Assembly (NCBI GenBank): GCA_030832185.1
Contig: JAURJQ010000008.1
Span: 31,544-95,543, forward strand
Direction of reading: 5' to 3'
Length of the DNA stretch: 64,000 bases
Source of the DNA: Chitinophagales bacterium
GTDB lineage: Bacteria; Bacteroidota; Bacteroidia; Chitinophagales; JADJOU01
The position numbers and the translations under genes were made by a program. Shown in pieces: positions 45,104-54,228 of the stretch. The notes under the pieces were generated by a model, which searched no databases, was not told the origin of the DNA, and worked only from the letters and a program-made list of their open reading frames with translations. Position 1 is the stretch's first letter. Each line of letters opens with the position of its first letter.

Positions 45104-45620
45104 CCGTTTCTCCACCAGCATTGGTCACATCGCCTCCTGCTACACCTGCAGCAGATTTATTTGGTTCGTGTTTTAAAATCACTTTTATAACTCCTGTTCC
45201 CGAACCTACAGTTTTCAGAGTACTAGCTAGTCCTATAGGACTATTCGAAGCATCTTTATCTGTATAAGTGAAGCTAATTCCAGCGACAGTAGAACTAAAG
45301 AAAAATTGATGCTTAGTGCCTTCGCTTGATATCTCTGCCGTCTTTTCCTCATATTGATTATCATGATAGGTATACAAACGAATAACCCCTGTATAGGTCG
45401 TATTGCCCTTTAGACTTCCGCCAATAATAGTTGGAGCTACTCCGCCATCGCCATCTTTATCTTCGAAGGTGAGGGTTGCATTTCCGCTGGCCGAAGTTAA
45501 CTCCATGATTACTTTATTGATAGAATCGTGGTCTCCATGATTGTGATCATCTTTTTTACAACTATTGGTAAATAAAAGAATTGAAGTAGTTACTATTAAA
45601 CTTATGATTGATTTTTTCAT
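45069..45620 (-). CDS. Histidine-rich lipoprotein partner of the TonB receptor
   Basis: A 183-residue lipoprotein: signal peptide with lipobox ending FTNSC, followed at once by the metal-binding-looking KKDDHNHGDHD. The rest (FEDKDGDGGVAPTI, KHEPNKSAAGVAGGDVTNAG, ETDAEMEF) matches a Bacteroidota family found beside TonB receptors and sometimes labelled type 1 periplasmic binding fold. ATG at 45620 is right: a longer open frame to 45803 would put 61 unlikely residues before the signal peptide. It probably sits at the cell surface or periplasm and hands a metal or metal complex to the receptor. The metal is not known. Confidence 0.8.
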   Translation of the reverse strand: MKKSIISLIVTTSILLFTNSCKKDDHNHGDHDSINKVIMELTSASGNATLTFEDKDGDGGVAPTIIGGSLKGNTTYTGVIRLYTYHDNQYEEKTAEISSEGTKHQFFFSSTVAGISFTYTDKDASNSPIGLASTLKTVGSGTGVIKVILKHEPNKSAAGVAGGDVTNAGGETDAEMEFPITVI

Positions 45621-45723
45621 TTTAAAATTGTAGTTAATATAAATAATTAATAGGATTATTCTACCAGAAATAGCTAGAATAAAAAAAGGAATCAAACGCT
45701 TGATTTGATTCGTAATAAGAAAG

Positions 45724-46026
45724 CTATGCAGCTGGGGGGCCTCGCTCTGAAAAAGAGTTGAGGGATTTAATAATAAATGCAGAATGAGATTCTGCAAAAC
45801 CAAAATAAGTCTTAGAAAATTGAATGAAATGATATCCTAAATCGAATAGATCAAAAACGGAAAATTCAAATTCACAGATAGCACATTTTTCTGCTAGCTT
45901 ATGTATGGTATTTACTCCTTCTATAGAAATATCGTCATGGCTATGTTGATGCCATACTTTCTCTACCTGAGGTAAAAGAAACAAGCTCCACAATATGATA
46001 GCCAATAAAAGTTTAAAAATCCGCAT
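45724..46026 (-). CDS. Small His/Cys membrane protein (DUF2946-like)
   Basis: A 100-residue protein with an N-terminal hydrophobic anchor or signal (LLLAIILWSLFLL), a histidine cluster WHQHSHDD, a C-x2-C in EKCAICEFEFSVFD and a C-terminal RGPPAA. The same features occur in small proteins next to metal-related TonB genes in other bacteria (DUF2946-type), which suggests metal sensing or delivery; this is by analogy. It is first in the operon, 103 bases upstream of the lipoprotein gene, and has its own promoter box. Confidence 0.65.
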   Translation of the reverse strand: MRIFKLLLAIILWSLFLLPQVEKVWHQHSHDDISIEGVNTIHKLAEKCAICEFEFSVFDLFDLGYHFIQFSKTYFGFAESHSAFIIKSLNSFSERGPPAA

Positions 46027-46034
46027 ACGAATTA

Positions 46035-46042
46035 CAAAATTA
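46035..46042 (-). promoter_or_regulatory. Minus-7 box for the His-rich uptake operon
   Basis: TAATTTTG on the minus strand, an exact TAnnTTTG box, 8 bases upstream of the ATG at 46026. No minus-33 TTTG at the expected spacing. I could not identify a Zur or Fur operator. Confidence 0.5.
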
Positions 46043-46133
46043 GACTAGTTAGAATTAATAAGAAAAGTTTTTCTCAAACATTTCTATTTGTTTTAAGGCT
46101 AAGACGCTAATTTTACACTTAGCTAAAAATTAT

Positions 46134-46880
46134 ATGATATATCTCAAGAGGTTTTATCTCATTCCTTGGACACTATGGTGTGGACTCAGCTTCTTGGTCC
46201 TTAACATTTTGTTTTTCCCATTTATGTATCTATTTCTACTCTCAGGAAATAAAACACTCTATAGATGGACGCACCAAATGCCGACTATTATTGGCCGGAT
46301 TTCAGCTTTTCTATGGGGAATACGCGTTATCGAGTCTGGGCGAGATCATTTCGATATGAAAACGCAATATATATTTGTAGGCAATCACCGCTCATTCATA
46401 GACGCCATCATTTCTGGCGGATTTATTTATAATTATAAAAAATTTATAGGCAAAGCAGAAATATTAAAATGGCCCTTCATGGGTTTTATTCTAAGAAAAC
46501 TATACATTCCCGTAAAGCGAGAAGACAAGGACTCACGCAAAAAATCCATGGAACAGTTGATAGAAAAAATGAAAGAAGGATACTCAATGGTTGTTTTTTC
46601 TGAAGGTAAAAGCAATACAACAGATGAACCTCTGCTTCCCTTTAAAGACGGAGCGTATAGCACTTCTTGTGAAACCAAGATACCTATCGTACCTTTTGTC
46701 ATGTATGGTGCCGATGACCTCTGGCCTAGAAATCAACTACTCATCAGACCTGGTAAAATCTATCTAGACTTTTTGCCAGTCGTAGAGCCTCTAGAACCCA
46801 GTGAAGATAATATTCAACAACAAAAAGAGTTTGTTTTTCAAGCCATGTTGAAGAAATACAAAGAAAGAAAGGCGAGGTGA
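46134..46880 (+). CDS. plsC: 1-acyl-sn-glycerol-3-phosphate acyltransferase
   Basis: Makes phosphatidic acid from lysophosphatidic acid at the inner membrane. The catalytic NHx4D motif is NHRSFID with H85 and D90; the substrate-binding block is FSEGKSNTTDE, and the hydrophobic N-terminus (residues 10-36) anchors the protein. Length 248 is normal. The motif III Arg of EGTR is replaced by Lys-Ser here, an acceptable variation. No promoter with full consensus is seen; TAATTTTA at 46112 is one base off. The closest relatives could also acylate other lipid acceptors. Confidence 0.9.
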   Translation: MIYLKRFYLIPWTLWCGLSFLVLNILFFPFMYLFLLSGNKTLYRWTHQMPTIIGRISAFLWGIRVIESGRDHFDMKTQYIFVGNHRSFIDAIISGGFIYNYKKFIGKAEILKWPFMGFILRKLYIPVKREDKDSRKKSMEQLIEKMKEGYSMVVFSEGKSNTTDEPLLPFKDGAYSTSCETKIPIVPFVMYGADDLWPRNQLLIRPGKIYLDFLPVVEPLEPSEDNIQQQKEFVFQAMLKKYKERKAR

Positions 46881-47026
46881 TAATGTCATTTTAAATACTA
46901 TTCCATAGGTTGTTTAATGTTTTATCAAACAATTGATATTCTAAACAAAAATTGTATATAGTGTTCTTTATAAAGCACATTATCAATAAAATTAATTGGG
47001 AAAATATTCAATATTTTTATATTTTA

Positions 47027-47060
47027 ATTGTTATTAATCGCAATCTACTCCGTATATTTG
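47027..47060 (+). promoter_or_regulatory. Promoter for the AAA ATPase gene
   Basis: ATTG at 47027-47030 and an exact TATATTTG at 47053-47060, spacer 22 bases, with the ATG 18 bases further on. A 10-base palindrome CTTTATAAAG lies upstream near 46968-46977. Confidence 0.6.
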
Positions 47061-47078
47061 TATTTTAAATAACACAAT

Positions 47079-48269
47079 ATGGACTCCCTTTTTGAAACTC
47101 AAGACAGGATACTTCGCTCATTAAACACGAACTATGAGCGCACAGCACTCGGGCAGATTCCCTTTGACGAGCGTGCCATTATGCTGCTAGGAGCTCGTGG
47201 TCTAGGAAAAACAACTCTATTTCTTCAGCATCTTAAAAAAAATTTCAAACATGAAGCTTTATATATATCTCTAGATGATATCTATTTTCAAGAACATAGT
47301 TTATATGAAACAGCGATTCTTTTCTCTCAGAATAAAGGAGAAATCATTTTAATGGATGAGGTCCACAAATATCCCAACTGGTCGATTGAAGTCAAAAATA
47401 TCTATGACTTGATTCCCAATATGAAAATGCTAATAACAGGATCTTCGATTCTAGAATTAGAAAAGTCAAAAGCCGACCTTAGCCGCAGGATTCTCAACTT
47501 TGATCTTCCTGAGTTGTCCTTTCGTGAATTTCTAGGTATACAGCACAAACTAAATTTAAAAAACTATCCTTTAGATGATATTATCGCCCATCATAGAGAA
47601 ATAGCCGAGTCACTTTTAAAAGAAATAGACAAGCCTCTTTTTTACTTTAAGCAATATCTGGGATGGGGAGCATATCCTTTCTTCAAAGAAACTAAATATA
47701 TGCACCAAAGACTCAAACAAACCATCAATCTCATAATTGATTTTGACCTTCCGCATATCTTGCCGATGGAGCAACACAGTTTAGGCCTACTTAAGCGACT
47801 ATTATACATCATCGCTCAATCCGTTCCTTATACCCCCAATGTCAACAAACTTTCTGCTACCTTAGGTTGTACTAGAAATACGCTATACAATATGCTAAAA
47901 ATACTCCAATCTGCAAAATTGATTTATGGCTTATATCACAGCTCCGATGACATTCATGGATTAGCCAAACCAGAAAAAATCTTTTTACACAATACGAACT
48001 TAATGTACGCGCTATCTGAAAGAATACCTGAATTAGGGACCATTAGAGAAACGTTTTTTATCAATATGCTGGAAAGTGCTAGGCATACCGTTAATTACAC
48101 CAAGGCGGGAGATTTTCTAATCAACAACTCTAAAATATTTGAAATAGGCGGTCGTAATAAAACAGCAAAACAACTTGAGGGTTTAAAAAACAGCTATTTA
48201 GTCAAAGATGATATAGAAACAGGATATGAACGAACAATTCCTCTTTGGTTGTTTGGGTTTCTTTATTAA
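47079..48269 (+). CDS. AAA ATPase with DUF4143-type C-terminus
   Basis: A 396-residue ATPase. Walker A is GARGLGKTT at residues 38-46, Walker B is LMDEVHK at 91-97, and a sensor-like LITGSSILELEKSK follows. The C-terminal part (winged-helix LSATLGCTRNTLYNMLKIL, then nuclease-like region SKIFEIGGRNKTAKQL) matches the widespread, poorly understood ATPase plus DUF4143 family. These genes are scattered, often strain-specific, and are suspected to serve in toxin-antitoxin or DNA-related roles, but no function is proven. It has its own promoter and shares a TTAA stop overlap with mfd. Confidence 0.88.
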   Translation: MDSLFETQDRILRSLNTNYERTALGQIPFDERAIMLLGARGLGKTTLFLQHLKKNFKHEALYISLDDIYFQEHSLYETAILFSQNKGEIILMDEVHKYPNWSIEVKNIYDLIPNMKMLITGSSILELEKSKADLSRRILNFDLPELSFREFLGIQHKLNLKNYPLDDIIAHHREIAESLLKEIDKPLFYFKQYLGWGAYPFFKETKYMHQRLKQTINLIIDFDLPHILPMEQHSLGLLKRLLYIIAQSVPYTPNVNKLSATLGCTRNTLYNMLKILQSAKLIYGLYHSSDDIHGLAKPEKIFLHNTNLMYALSERIPELGTIRETFFINMLESARHTVNYTKAGDFLINNSKIFEIGGRNKTAKQLEGLKNSYLVKDDIETGYERTIPLWLFGFLY

Positions 48270-51200
48270 TCTTCCTTCGTCACTTTCAATACATGCTCCA
48301 ACTTATCTTTCGCTTCTATACAATTCTTAAACGTAGAAAACTCTAGAATAATATGCTGCGCTGTTTGCTTCATAGAAGATCCCACAGGATATTGGGATAA
48401 ATAATTGAGTATTTTACCAAAGATATCCGATTTATAAAACGGAGATTCTTGATTCTGCACGAGGTAACACCGCATTTTTCCGCTTTTGATAATGATTCGC
48501 TCTACACCTAACTTGGTTGCTAGCCATTTCAGCCGAATAGCGTCGCAAATATCTTGTATTTGATTCGGTAACTTACCATAGACATCTTTCAGCTGAGACA
48601 GATAGACGATTAACTCCTTTTCCGTTTTCATCTGATTCAATTCTGTATAGACATTAAGTCTTTCCTGTGAGCCTGTTATATACTTGTCTGGGATATACAT
48701 GTCATAATCCGTTTCTATTTGACATTCTCTTACAAAGGTTTTCTCCACTCGTTCATCGGCATAGAGCTCTTTGTAATCGCCTTCTTTGAGCTCCATTATA
48801 GCCTCATCCAGTATCTTCATAAAGGTATCATAGCCTATATCAGAGATAAAACCAGACTGCTCACCACCCAATAAATTTCCTGCTCCTCGTAGGTCTAAAT
48901 CTCGCATAGCTATCTGAAATCCTGATCCTAGTTCTGCGTTTTGCTCCATCGCGCTCAGTCTTTGCTTCGCGTCATTAGTCAATGTACTATAGGGCGGTGA
49001 TAAAAGATAGCAATAAGCTTTTCGATCGCTTCTTCCTACTCGCCCGCGCAGTTGATGTAGGTCGCTCAGGCCAAATTGATGAGCATTGTTAATGATAATC
49101 GTATTTACATTGGAAATATCAATGCCTGATTCAATAATATTCGTGCTCAATAGCACATCATATTTGTGCTCAATAAAGTCTATGAGGGTCTTTTCGATCA
49201 CATCGCCTTCTAATTGTCCATGTGCTATGGCTATATCTATATTCGGTAAAATAGCCTGCAGCATCTCTTTTATTTGAAACAAATCCTTGACCTTATTATG
49301 CACAAAAAAGACTTGACCTCCTCTGCCTATTTCGTTTGTTATTATTTCTTTTATATACTCCGGGTCTAAGAGCGTGAGTTCGGTATAAACTGGTTGCCTA
49401 TTGGGCGGAGGCGTTTGAATCAAACTGTAATCTCTAGCGCCTAATAAAGAGAATTGAAGAGTCCTAGGGATAGGAGTGGCTGTTAAGGTCAAGGTGTCTA
49501 CATTAAGCTTAAACTCCTTGAGTTTTTCCTTTACCTGTACGCCGAATTTTTGTTCTTCATCAATTACCAGTAGTCCAAGGTCCTTGAATTTGACATTTTT
49601 CCCTACCAAGGCATGCGTTCCAATGATGATATCAACCTGTCCAGCTTCCAGTCGTTTTAAGATGGCCGTTTTTTCCTTAGCGCTCTTAAATCGATTAATA
49701 AATTCAATATTACATGGTAGGCCTTCTAGCCTTCTTTTGAAGGTATTATAATGTTGAAACGCCAAAAGAGTCGTGGGTACCAATACCGCTACCTGCTTGG
49801 AATCTGCCACCGCTTTAAATGCAGCGCGAATGGCTATTTCTGTCTTACCAAATCCCACATCACCACAAACCAGCCTATCCATAGGAATTTGCTTTTCCAT
49901 ATCTATTTTGACATCCATTGTGGTCTTAGCCTGGTCAGGAGTATCTTCAAATTCAAAGGATGATTCTAATTCCATTTGTAAATAAGAATCCGGAGAAAAG
50001 GCGAAACCATTACTAGCCTTTCTTTTCGCATAGAGTTTGATCAGATCTTCTGCGATATCCTTGATTTTCTTCTTCGTCTTTCGCTTGACATTTTCCCAGG
50101 TATCGCTTCCTAGCCTATGCATGCGGGGCTCAGTACCATCTTTTCCTACATACTTGCTTATTTTATGAATAGAATTTATGTGAACGTATAGTATATCATT
50201 ATTCGCATAGATAAGGCGCACCGCTTCTTGTACATGTCCTCCCACTTCTAGTTTTTCTAGTCCGGAAAATCTTCCCACACCATGATCTATATGAGTCACA
50301 AAGTCTCCAGGCACTAATTCTTTTATTGATTTCAGCAGTTGTGCTTGTGCTGAAATATTCGTTTGGGCCGCTTGAATATCTCGCTTTCGCCGTGCAAAGA
50401 TTTCATGCGTAGTAAAAACCGCAATTTTCGATTCATTATCTATAAATCCCTTAACCAGTTCATGATTTACTTCCTCAAAATCGACTTCCTGTCCTAAATC
50501 ACGAAAAATACTGCGATACCGCTCCGTTTGTTTTTCATCCTCAGATTGAATAAAAACCCTGTATTTGTCTTTATTGAGCTCAATTATAGTTTGATGGAGT
50601 TTATTAAAATTTTTATGGATGACTGGAGTAGTCGTTACCTTTTCCTGATCTTGTCCATCGGAATAAGTAAATTCTATCATTCTACCACTATGACCAAAAC
50701 TCGTCAAATGATTTGCGAAACTTATGACCTCATCCGTCACCGTGAGCTCTTTTATTTGGTCTATTTCCCTGCTCACTTTCTGATTGAATTGAGCACTAGC
50801 ATATATAATGTCTGTCTCTTTTAATAAGCTATAAACATGAAGTTTTTCCGACTTTCTATTCTTAGCTAAAAAATTTGGAGAAGGCGTAATAAAGGCTTCT
50901 TGTCTGCTAGTAACTGATAGCTGGGTCTCGATATCGAATTCTCTAATTTCTTCTACATCTATATCGAACAGTTCTATACGCAGCGGATGCTCGTAGGCGT
51001 ATGAGTATATGTCTAAAATGTTTCCACGAATAGCATATTGACCGTGCTCATAGACATAATTAGTACGAACGTAGTCTAGCTCGTCTAAAAACTGTGTCCA
51101 ATCAGGAATATTTAATCTATCCTGCAGTTTTATTTTCCTTCTAAACTCTTCACCTGAATGTACATAAACACTTTCTACTAGGGAGGAAGGGTGCGCAATT

Positions 51201-51550
51201 AAAATAGCATTTTTGCTTTCCAGAAAAGAATGTATTACTCGTGCTCTCTCCGCTTGCTTATTCCTCGCTTCTTCTATGGCCTTGTTCTTAATGACAAAGG
51301 AGGGTTCTAATAAAAGAGGTTTTCTGGATGCACACAGGAGGGTCAAATCATAATAATAATCTCGTGCTTGATCTTCTGTATCAAAGAAAAAAATGTGACG
51401 ACCAACTAACTTATCTATTAAATGACATAAGATAATTGAATCAAAAGATGTTTTTGATAGTTTAAATTTCTTAATCTGCGAGGAGGAATAATCCCCCTTG
51501 AGCTCCTGGACCAGGTCATGCTGCCCATAGAGCGAAATCAGTTTTTCCAT
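48266..51550 (-). CDS. mfd: Transcription-repair coupling factor
   Basis: Removes stalled RNA polymerase from DNA damage and recruits UvrA. Length 1094 is in the family range. UvrB-like N-terminal part (FDTEDQARDYYYDL onwards), RNA polymerase-interacting domain about residues 400-480 (GDFVTHIDHGVGRFSGLEKL), then helicase motifs: Walker A GDVGFGKTEIAIRAA, motif II VIDEEQKFGV, motif III LTATPIPRTL, motif VI QLRGRVGRS, and a TRCF C-terminal domain. The start ATG 51550 gives MEKLISLYGQ. It pairs functionally with uvrA at 28 kb. Confidence 0.97.
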   Translation of the reverse strand: MEKLISLYGQHDLVQELKGDYSSSQIKKFKLSKTSFDSIILCHLIDKLVGRHIFFFDTEDQARDYYYDLTLLCASRKPLLLEPSFVIKNKAIEEARNKQAERARVIHSFLESKNAILIAHPSSLVESVYVHSGEEFRRKIKLQDRLNIPDWTQFLDELDYVRTNYVYEHGQYAIRGNILDIYSYAYEHPLRIELFDIDVEEIREFDIETQLSVTSRQEAFITPSPNFLAKNRKSEKLHVYSLLKETDIIYASAQFNQKVSREIDQIKELTVTDEVISFANHLTSFGHSGRMIEFTYSDGQDQEKVTTTPVIHKNFNKLHQTIIELNKDKYRVFIQSEDEKQTERYRSIFRDLGQEVDFEEVNHELVKGFIDNESKIAVFTTHEIFARRKRDIQAAQTNISAQAQLLKSIKELVPGDFVTHIDHGVGRFSGLEKLEVGGHVQEAVRLIYANNDILYVHINSIHKISKYVGKDGTEPRMHRLGSDTWENVKRKTKKKIKDIAEDLIKLYAKRKASNGFAFSPDSYLQMELESSFEFEDTPDQAKTTMDVKIDMEKQIPMDRLVCGDVGFGKTEIAIRAAFKAVADSKQVAVLVPTTLLAFQHYNTFKRRLEGLPCNIEFINRFKSAKEKTAILKRLEAGQVDIIIGTHALVGKNVKFKDLGLLVIDEEQKFGVQVKEKLKEFKLNVDTLTLTATPIPRTLQFSLLGARDYSLIQTPPPNRQPVYTELTLLDPEYIKEIITNEIGRGGQVFFVHNKVKDLFQIKEMLQAILPNIDIAIAHGQLEGDVIEKTLIDFIEHKYDVLLSTNIIESGIDISNVNTIIINNAHQFGLSDLHQLRGRVGRSDRKAYCYLLSPPYSTLTNDAKQRLSAMEQNAELGSGFQIAMRDLDLRGAGNLLGGEQSGFISDIGYDTFMKILDEAIMELKEGDYKELYADERVEKTFVRECQIETDYDMYIPDKYITGSQERLNVYTELNQMKTEKELIVYLSQLKDVYGKLPNQIQDICDAIRLKWLATKLGVERIIIKSGKMRCYLVQNQESPFYKSDIFGKILNYLSQYPVGSSMKQTAQHIILEFSTFKNCIEAKDKLEHVLKVTKED

Positions 51551-51588
51551 TTATTTTCAACCCAAAGGGGAAACTCTAACCCTTAAAG

Positions 51589-52875
51589 TTAATTCATTAA
51601 ATCTTCTATTTCTTCTATCTCTATCGGGCAGTTTTCCATTAGATCGAAAACGCCATTTGATTTGACGACTAGATCATTCTCTATTCTTATTCCTAGATTT
51701 TCGCTCCAAATGTATATACCTGGCTCATTAGTTATGACAGAGTTTTCTGGCATTTTTAGATAGTGATTACCTATATCATGTACATCTAAACCGAGATAAT
51801 GACCGAGCCCGTGTGGGAAATATTTTCTGTATAGAGGGTTATTAGGGTCCTGATTTTTCACCTCTGTCTTATCCAATAGACCTATTTCTATTAATTTCTC
51901 TTCCATCAACTTCTTACCTTCTGTATTCCATTCCATCAGAGACAAGCTAGTATTTGCGATCGCTTTAGCAGCTTTAAACACATCTAATGTAGCGGTATAA
52001 ATCTGCTTTTGGCGTGGTGAAAATCGCCCGCCGACAGGTATGGTTCTCGATAAATCCGAAGCATAGTTTGAATAAGAACAACCAAAATCCATCAACAAAA
52101 TATCTCCTTTTATTAATGGTCTATTATTGTCATTATAATGAAGAATACAGGAGTTTTGACCACTTGCTATTATTGAATTATAGGCTTGAATTGCCTTGTT
52201 TTTATGAAATTCGTATAAAATATATGCCTCCACTTCATGTTCTGAAGTAAAATGCTTCATTTCTTTGAGCAATTTTACGAAAGTCTGCGTCGTAATGTCT
52301 GCCGCTAATTGCATCGTTTGAATCTCTTCATCCGTTTTAATCATGCGCATTTTAGCCATAATTGGAGCACTTCGTTCATACTTATGCGCAGGAAAGTCTC
52401 GCTGAATAGCTCGCAGCTTTCTTAGATCCATATAATCTCCGTCATAACTCGCTCTATCGTGTTCATTGAGGTTTATATATACATGGTCTGCATAGTGCAT
52501 CATGGTGCGAAACGTACTTTCTACACTCTTGTTCCACTGAATACTGGTGATTCCAGAAATAGTTTTTGCTTCATTTAGCGTGTATTTAAATCCTTCCCAC
52601 ACTTTAATATGTTCACTCGTTTCTCTTATGAACAGCGCCTCTTTCCATAACGGGTTAGGTGCATCTGGATATAAAATCAAAATGGATTCTTCCTGATCTA
52701 TTCCAGTAAGATAAAAGGTATCAGGATTTTGGAAAAAAGAAAAATTGGCATCCGCCGATTTGTGGAATACATCGCCAGAATGAAAAATGGCAATAGAGTT
52801 CGGCTTCATATTTTTTATAAATGCGTCTCTTCTTCCTTTAAAAAATTCTGCTGTTAATGCAAGAGGTCTCTTCAT
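51589..52875 (-). CDS. pepP: Xaa-Pro aminopeptidase (aminopeptidase P, M24B)
   Basis: Cuts the first residue from peptides with proline at position 2; cytoplasmic. Residues 1-135 are the AMP_N domain (FFQNPDTFYLTGIDQEESIL), then the pita-bread catalytic domain: metal ligands D in LLMDFGCSYSNYASDLSRTI (both Asp), His in FPHGLGHYLGLDVHDIG, Glu in ITNEPGIYIW and Glu in RIENDLVV. All five are present. Length 428 fits. No promoter box is visible within 100 bases upstream. Confidence 0.94.
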   Translation of the reverse strand: MKRPLALTAEFFKGRRDAFIKNMKPNSIAIFHSGDVFHKSADANFSFFQNPDTFYLTGIDQEESILILYPDAPNPLWKEALFIRETSEHIKVWEGFKYTLNEAKTISGITSIQWNKSVESTFRTMMHYADHVYINLNEHDRASYDGDYMDLRKLRAIQRDFPAHKYERSAPIMAKMRMIKTDEEIQTMQLAADITTQTFVKLLKEMKHFTSEHEVEAYILYEFHKNKAIQAYNSIIASGQNSCILHYNDNNRPLIKGDILLMDFGCSYSNYASDLSRTIPVGGRFSPRQKQIYTATLDVFKAAKAIANTSLSLMEWNTEGKKLMEEKLIEIGLLDKTEVKNQDPNNPLYRKYFPHGLGHYLGLDVHDIGNHYLKMPENSVITNEPGIYIWSENLGIRIENDLVVKSNGVFDLMENCPIEIEEIEDLMN

Positions 52876-53217
52876 TTTGTTTAATTTATAATGTTTAAGA
52901 AAAACTGTCGGCTTCGTTAAGCCATCATTTACTTAATATATCTATGTCCTTAGAAATAAAAATTCATAAGTTGCGCTATGCTAAGAGCTTTAAATTGGCT
53001 TGAATTCGCAGAGAATCTATTATAAAACATAACTATTGCCTTCAAACGTTGTTTTGACTCTAAATTCTACTTTTCCTCCCAAACTAATGATAATAAAGCA
53101 AAACGAATTAACAAAGACCCACTTAATAATTTGTTCAAACGATTAATGTTTATTTTTAGATTTTTGGATAAAACAAAGATATATGTTTTTAAAAATTTGT
53201 ATAGTAAAATTTACGGT
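52876..53217. other. A+T-rich intergenic region
   Basis: About 340 bases between divergent genes. I find no convincing gene, RNA or promoter pair; a lone TATCTTTG on the minus strand at 53181-53174 is 300 bases from the nearest minus-strand gene. An open frame enters here from the next gene but lacks a sensible start. Confidence 0.5.
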
Positions 53218-54228
53218 ATGTCCAGAATAAAATTGTGCCTCGAACCAAGCTTTCCTAAATCGGGCCATAATCTAGACTTTGACTCTCCTTGCTTTTTTGT
53301 GGGCTCTTGTTTTTCAGACAACATATCTTCTATGCTCAGTAATAGAAAGTTTCATGTACTATCCAATCCTAGCGGTATTTTATTTGATGTATTATCTATA
53401 GAGCGCTGTATCAAAGACATAGTGTCTAAGCGTCCATATTTAACATCCGATCTTTTTTTGTATAATGAACTTTATAGTAGCTGGAATCACCACACCTCAT
53501 TTTCTGATCTGAATGCAGAAACCATCATAAACCAAATCAATGATAGCAATCTAAAAGCCTATGATTTTATTCGAAACGCGGAGGTGGTTTTTATCACTTT
53601 AGGTAGTGCATTTTCATACTATCATAAAAAAGAGAAGCGATATGTTTCCAACTGCCATAAAGTCCCCCAAATAGAATTTGAGAAAAGACTCCTTTCTGCT
53701 GAGGACATCTATTCTTCTCTAAACCGTATCCATAAACTTTTTAGCGAGATAAACGCTAAAATCAAAACGATATTAACGATTAGTCCTGTTCGACATTTGC
53801 GAGACGGTATTATAGAAAATAATCGAAGTAAGGCAAAACTTATAGAAGCATGTCATAGGTTTATAGAAAGCACCGCAGACACATACTATTTTCCCTCTTA
53901 TGAAATTGTACTGGATGTTCTTCGTGATTATAGATTCTTCGATATAGACCTAGCGCACCCTAACTACTTAGCTACGGAGATTGTATTTGACTATCTTAAG
54001 ACGCTATGTATCCATCCGAAATGCTATGAAGATATGGAAGCATTTTATCAGCTGACACTCGCTATGAAACATAGACCGAGACAACCACAATCTAATGAGC
54101 ATCTAAAATTCTTAAAAACCCAGTGCGATAAAATTAAACACTGGCAAAAAACGCATCCGACTATCGATTTTACTAGAGAATTTTTGCACTTTCAAAATGA
54201 AATAAACTCCTTAGAAGTTAGGCTTTAG
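53218..54228 (+). CDS. GSCFA-domain protein
   Basis: A 336-residue cytoplasmic protein of the GSCFA family, which is common in Bacteroidota and has an SGNH-hydrolase-like character but no established substrate. The signature is FVGSCFSDNISSMLSN, where the Ser would be the nucleophile, and the later TLGSAFSYY, ISPVRHLRDG and DLAHPNYLATE continue the family pattern, with His and Asp candidates in the last block. The start is ATG 53218, giving MSRIKLCLEPSFPKSG, the usual opening; a longer frame to 53131 adds a hydrophobic-basic tail that is not typical. It ends 18 bases inside the convergent gene. Confidence 0.85.
   Translation: MSRIKLCLEPSFPKSGHNLDFDSPCFFVGSCFSDNISSMLSNRKFHVLSNPSGILFDVLSIERCIKDIVSKRPYLTSDLFLYNELYSSWNHHTSFSDLNAETIINQINDSNLKAYDFIRNAEVVFITLGSAFSYYHKKEKRYVSNCHKVPQIEFEKRLLSAEDIYSSLNRIHKLFSEINAKIKTILTISPVRHLRDGIIENNRSKAKLIEACHRFIESTADTYYFPSYEIVLDVLRDYRFFDIDLAHPNYLATEIVFDYLKTLCIHPKCYEDMEAFYQLTLAMKHRPRQPQSNEHLKFLKTQCDKIKHWQKTHPTIDFTREFLHFQNEINSLEVRL

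Noticed and set aside
45621..45803. N-terminal extension of the His-rich lipoprotein
   Set aside because: It would place 61 residues in front of a complete lipobox signal peptide; ATG 45620 is the natural start.
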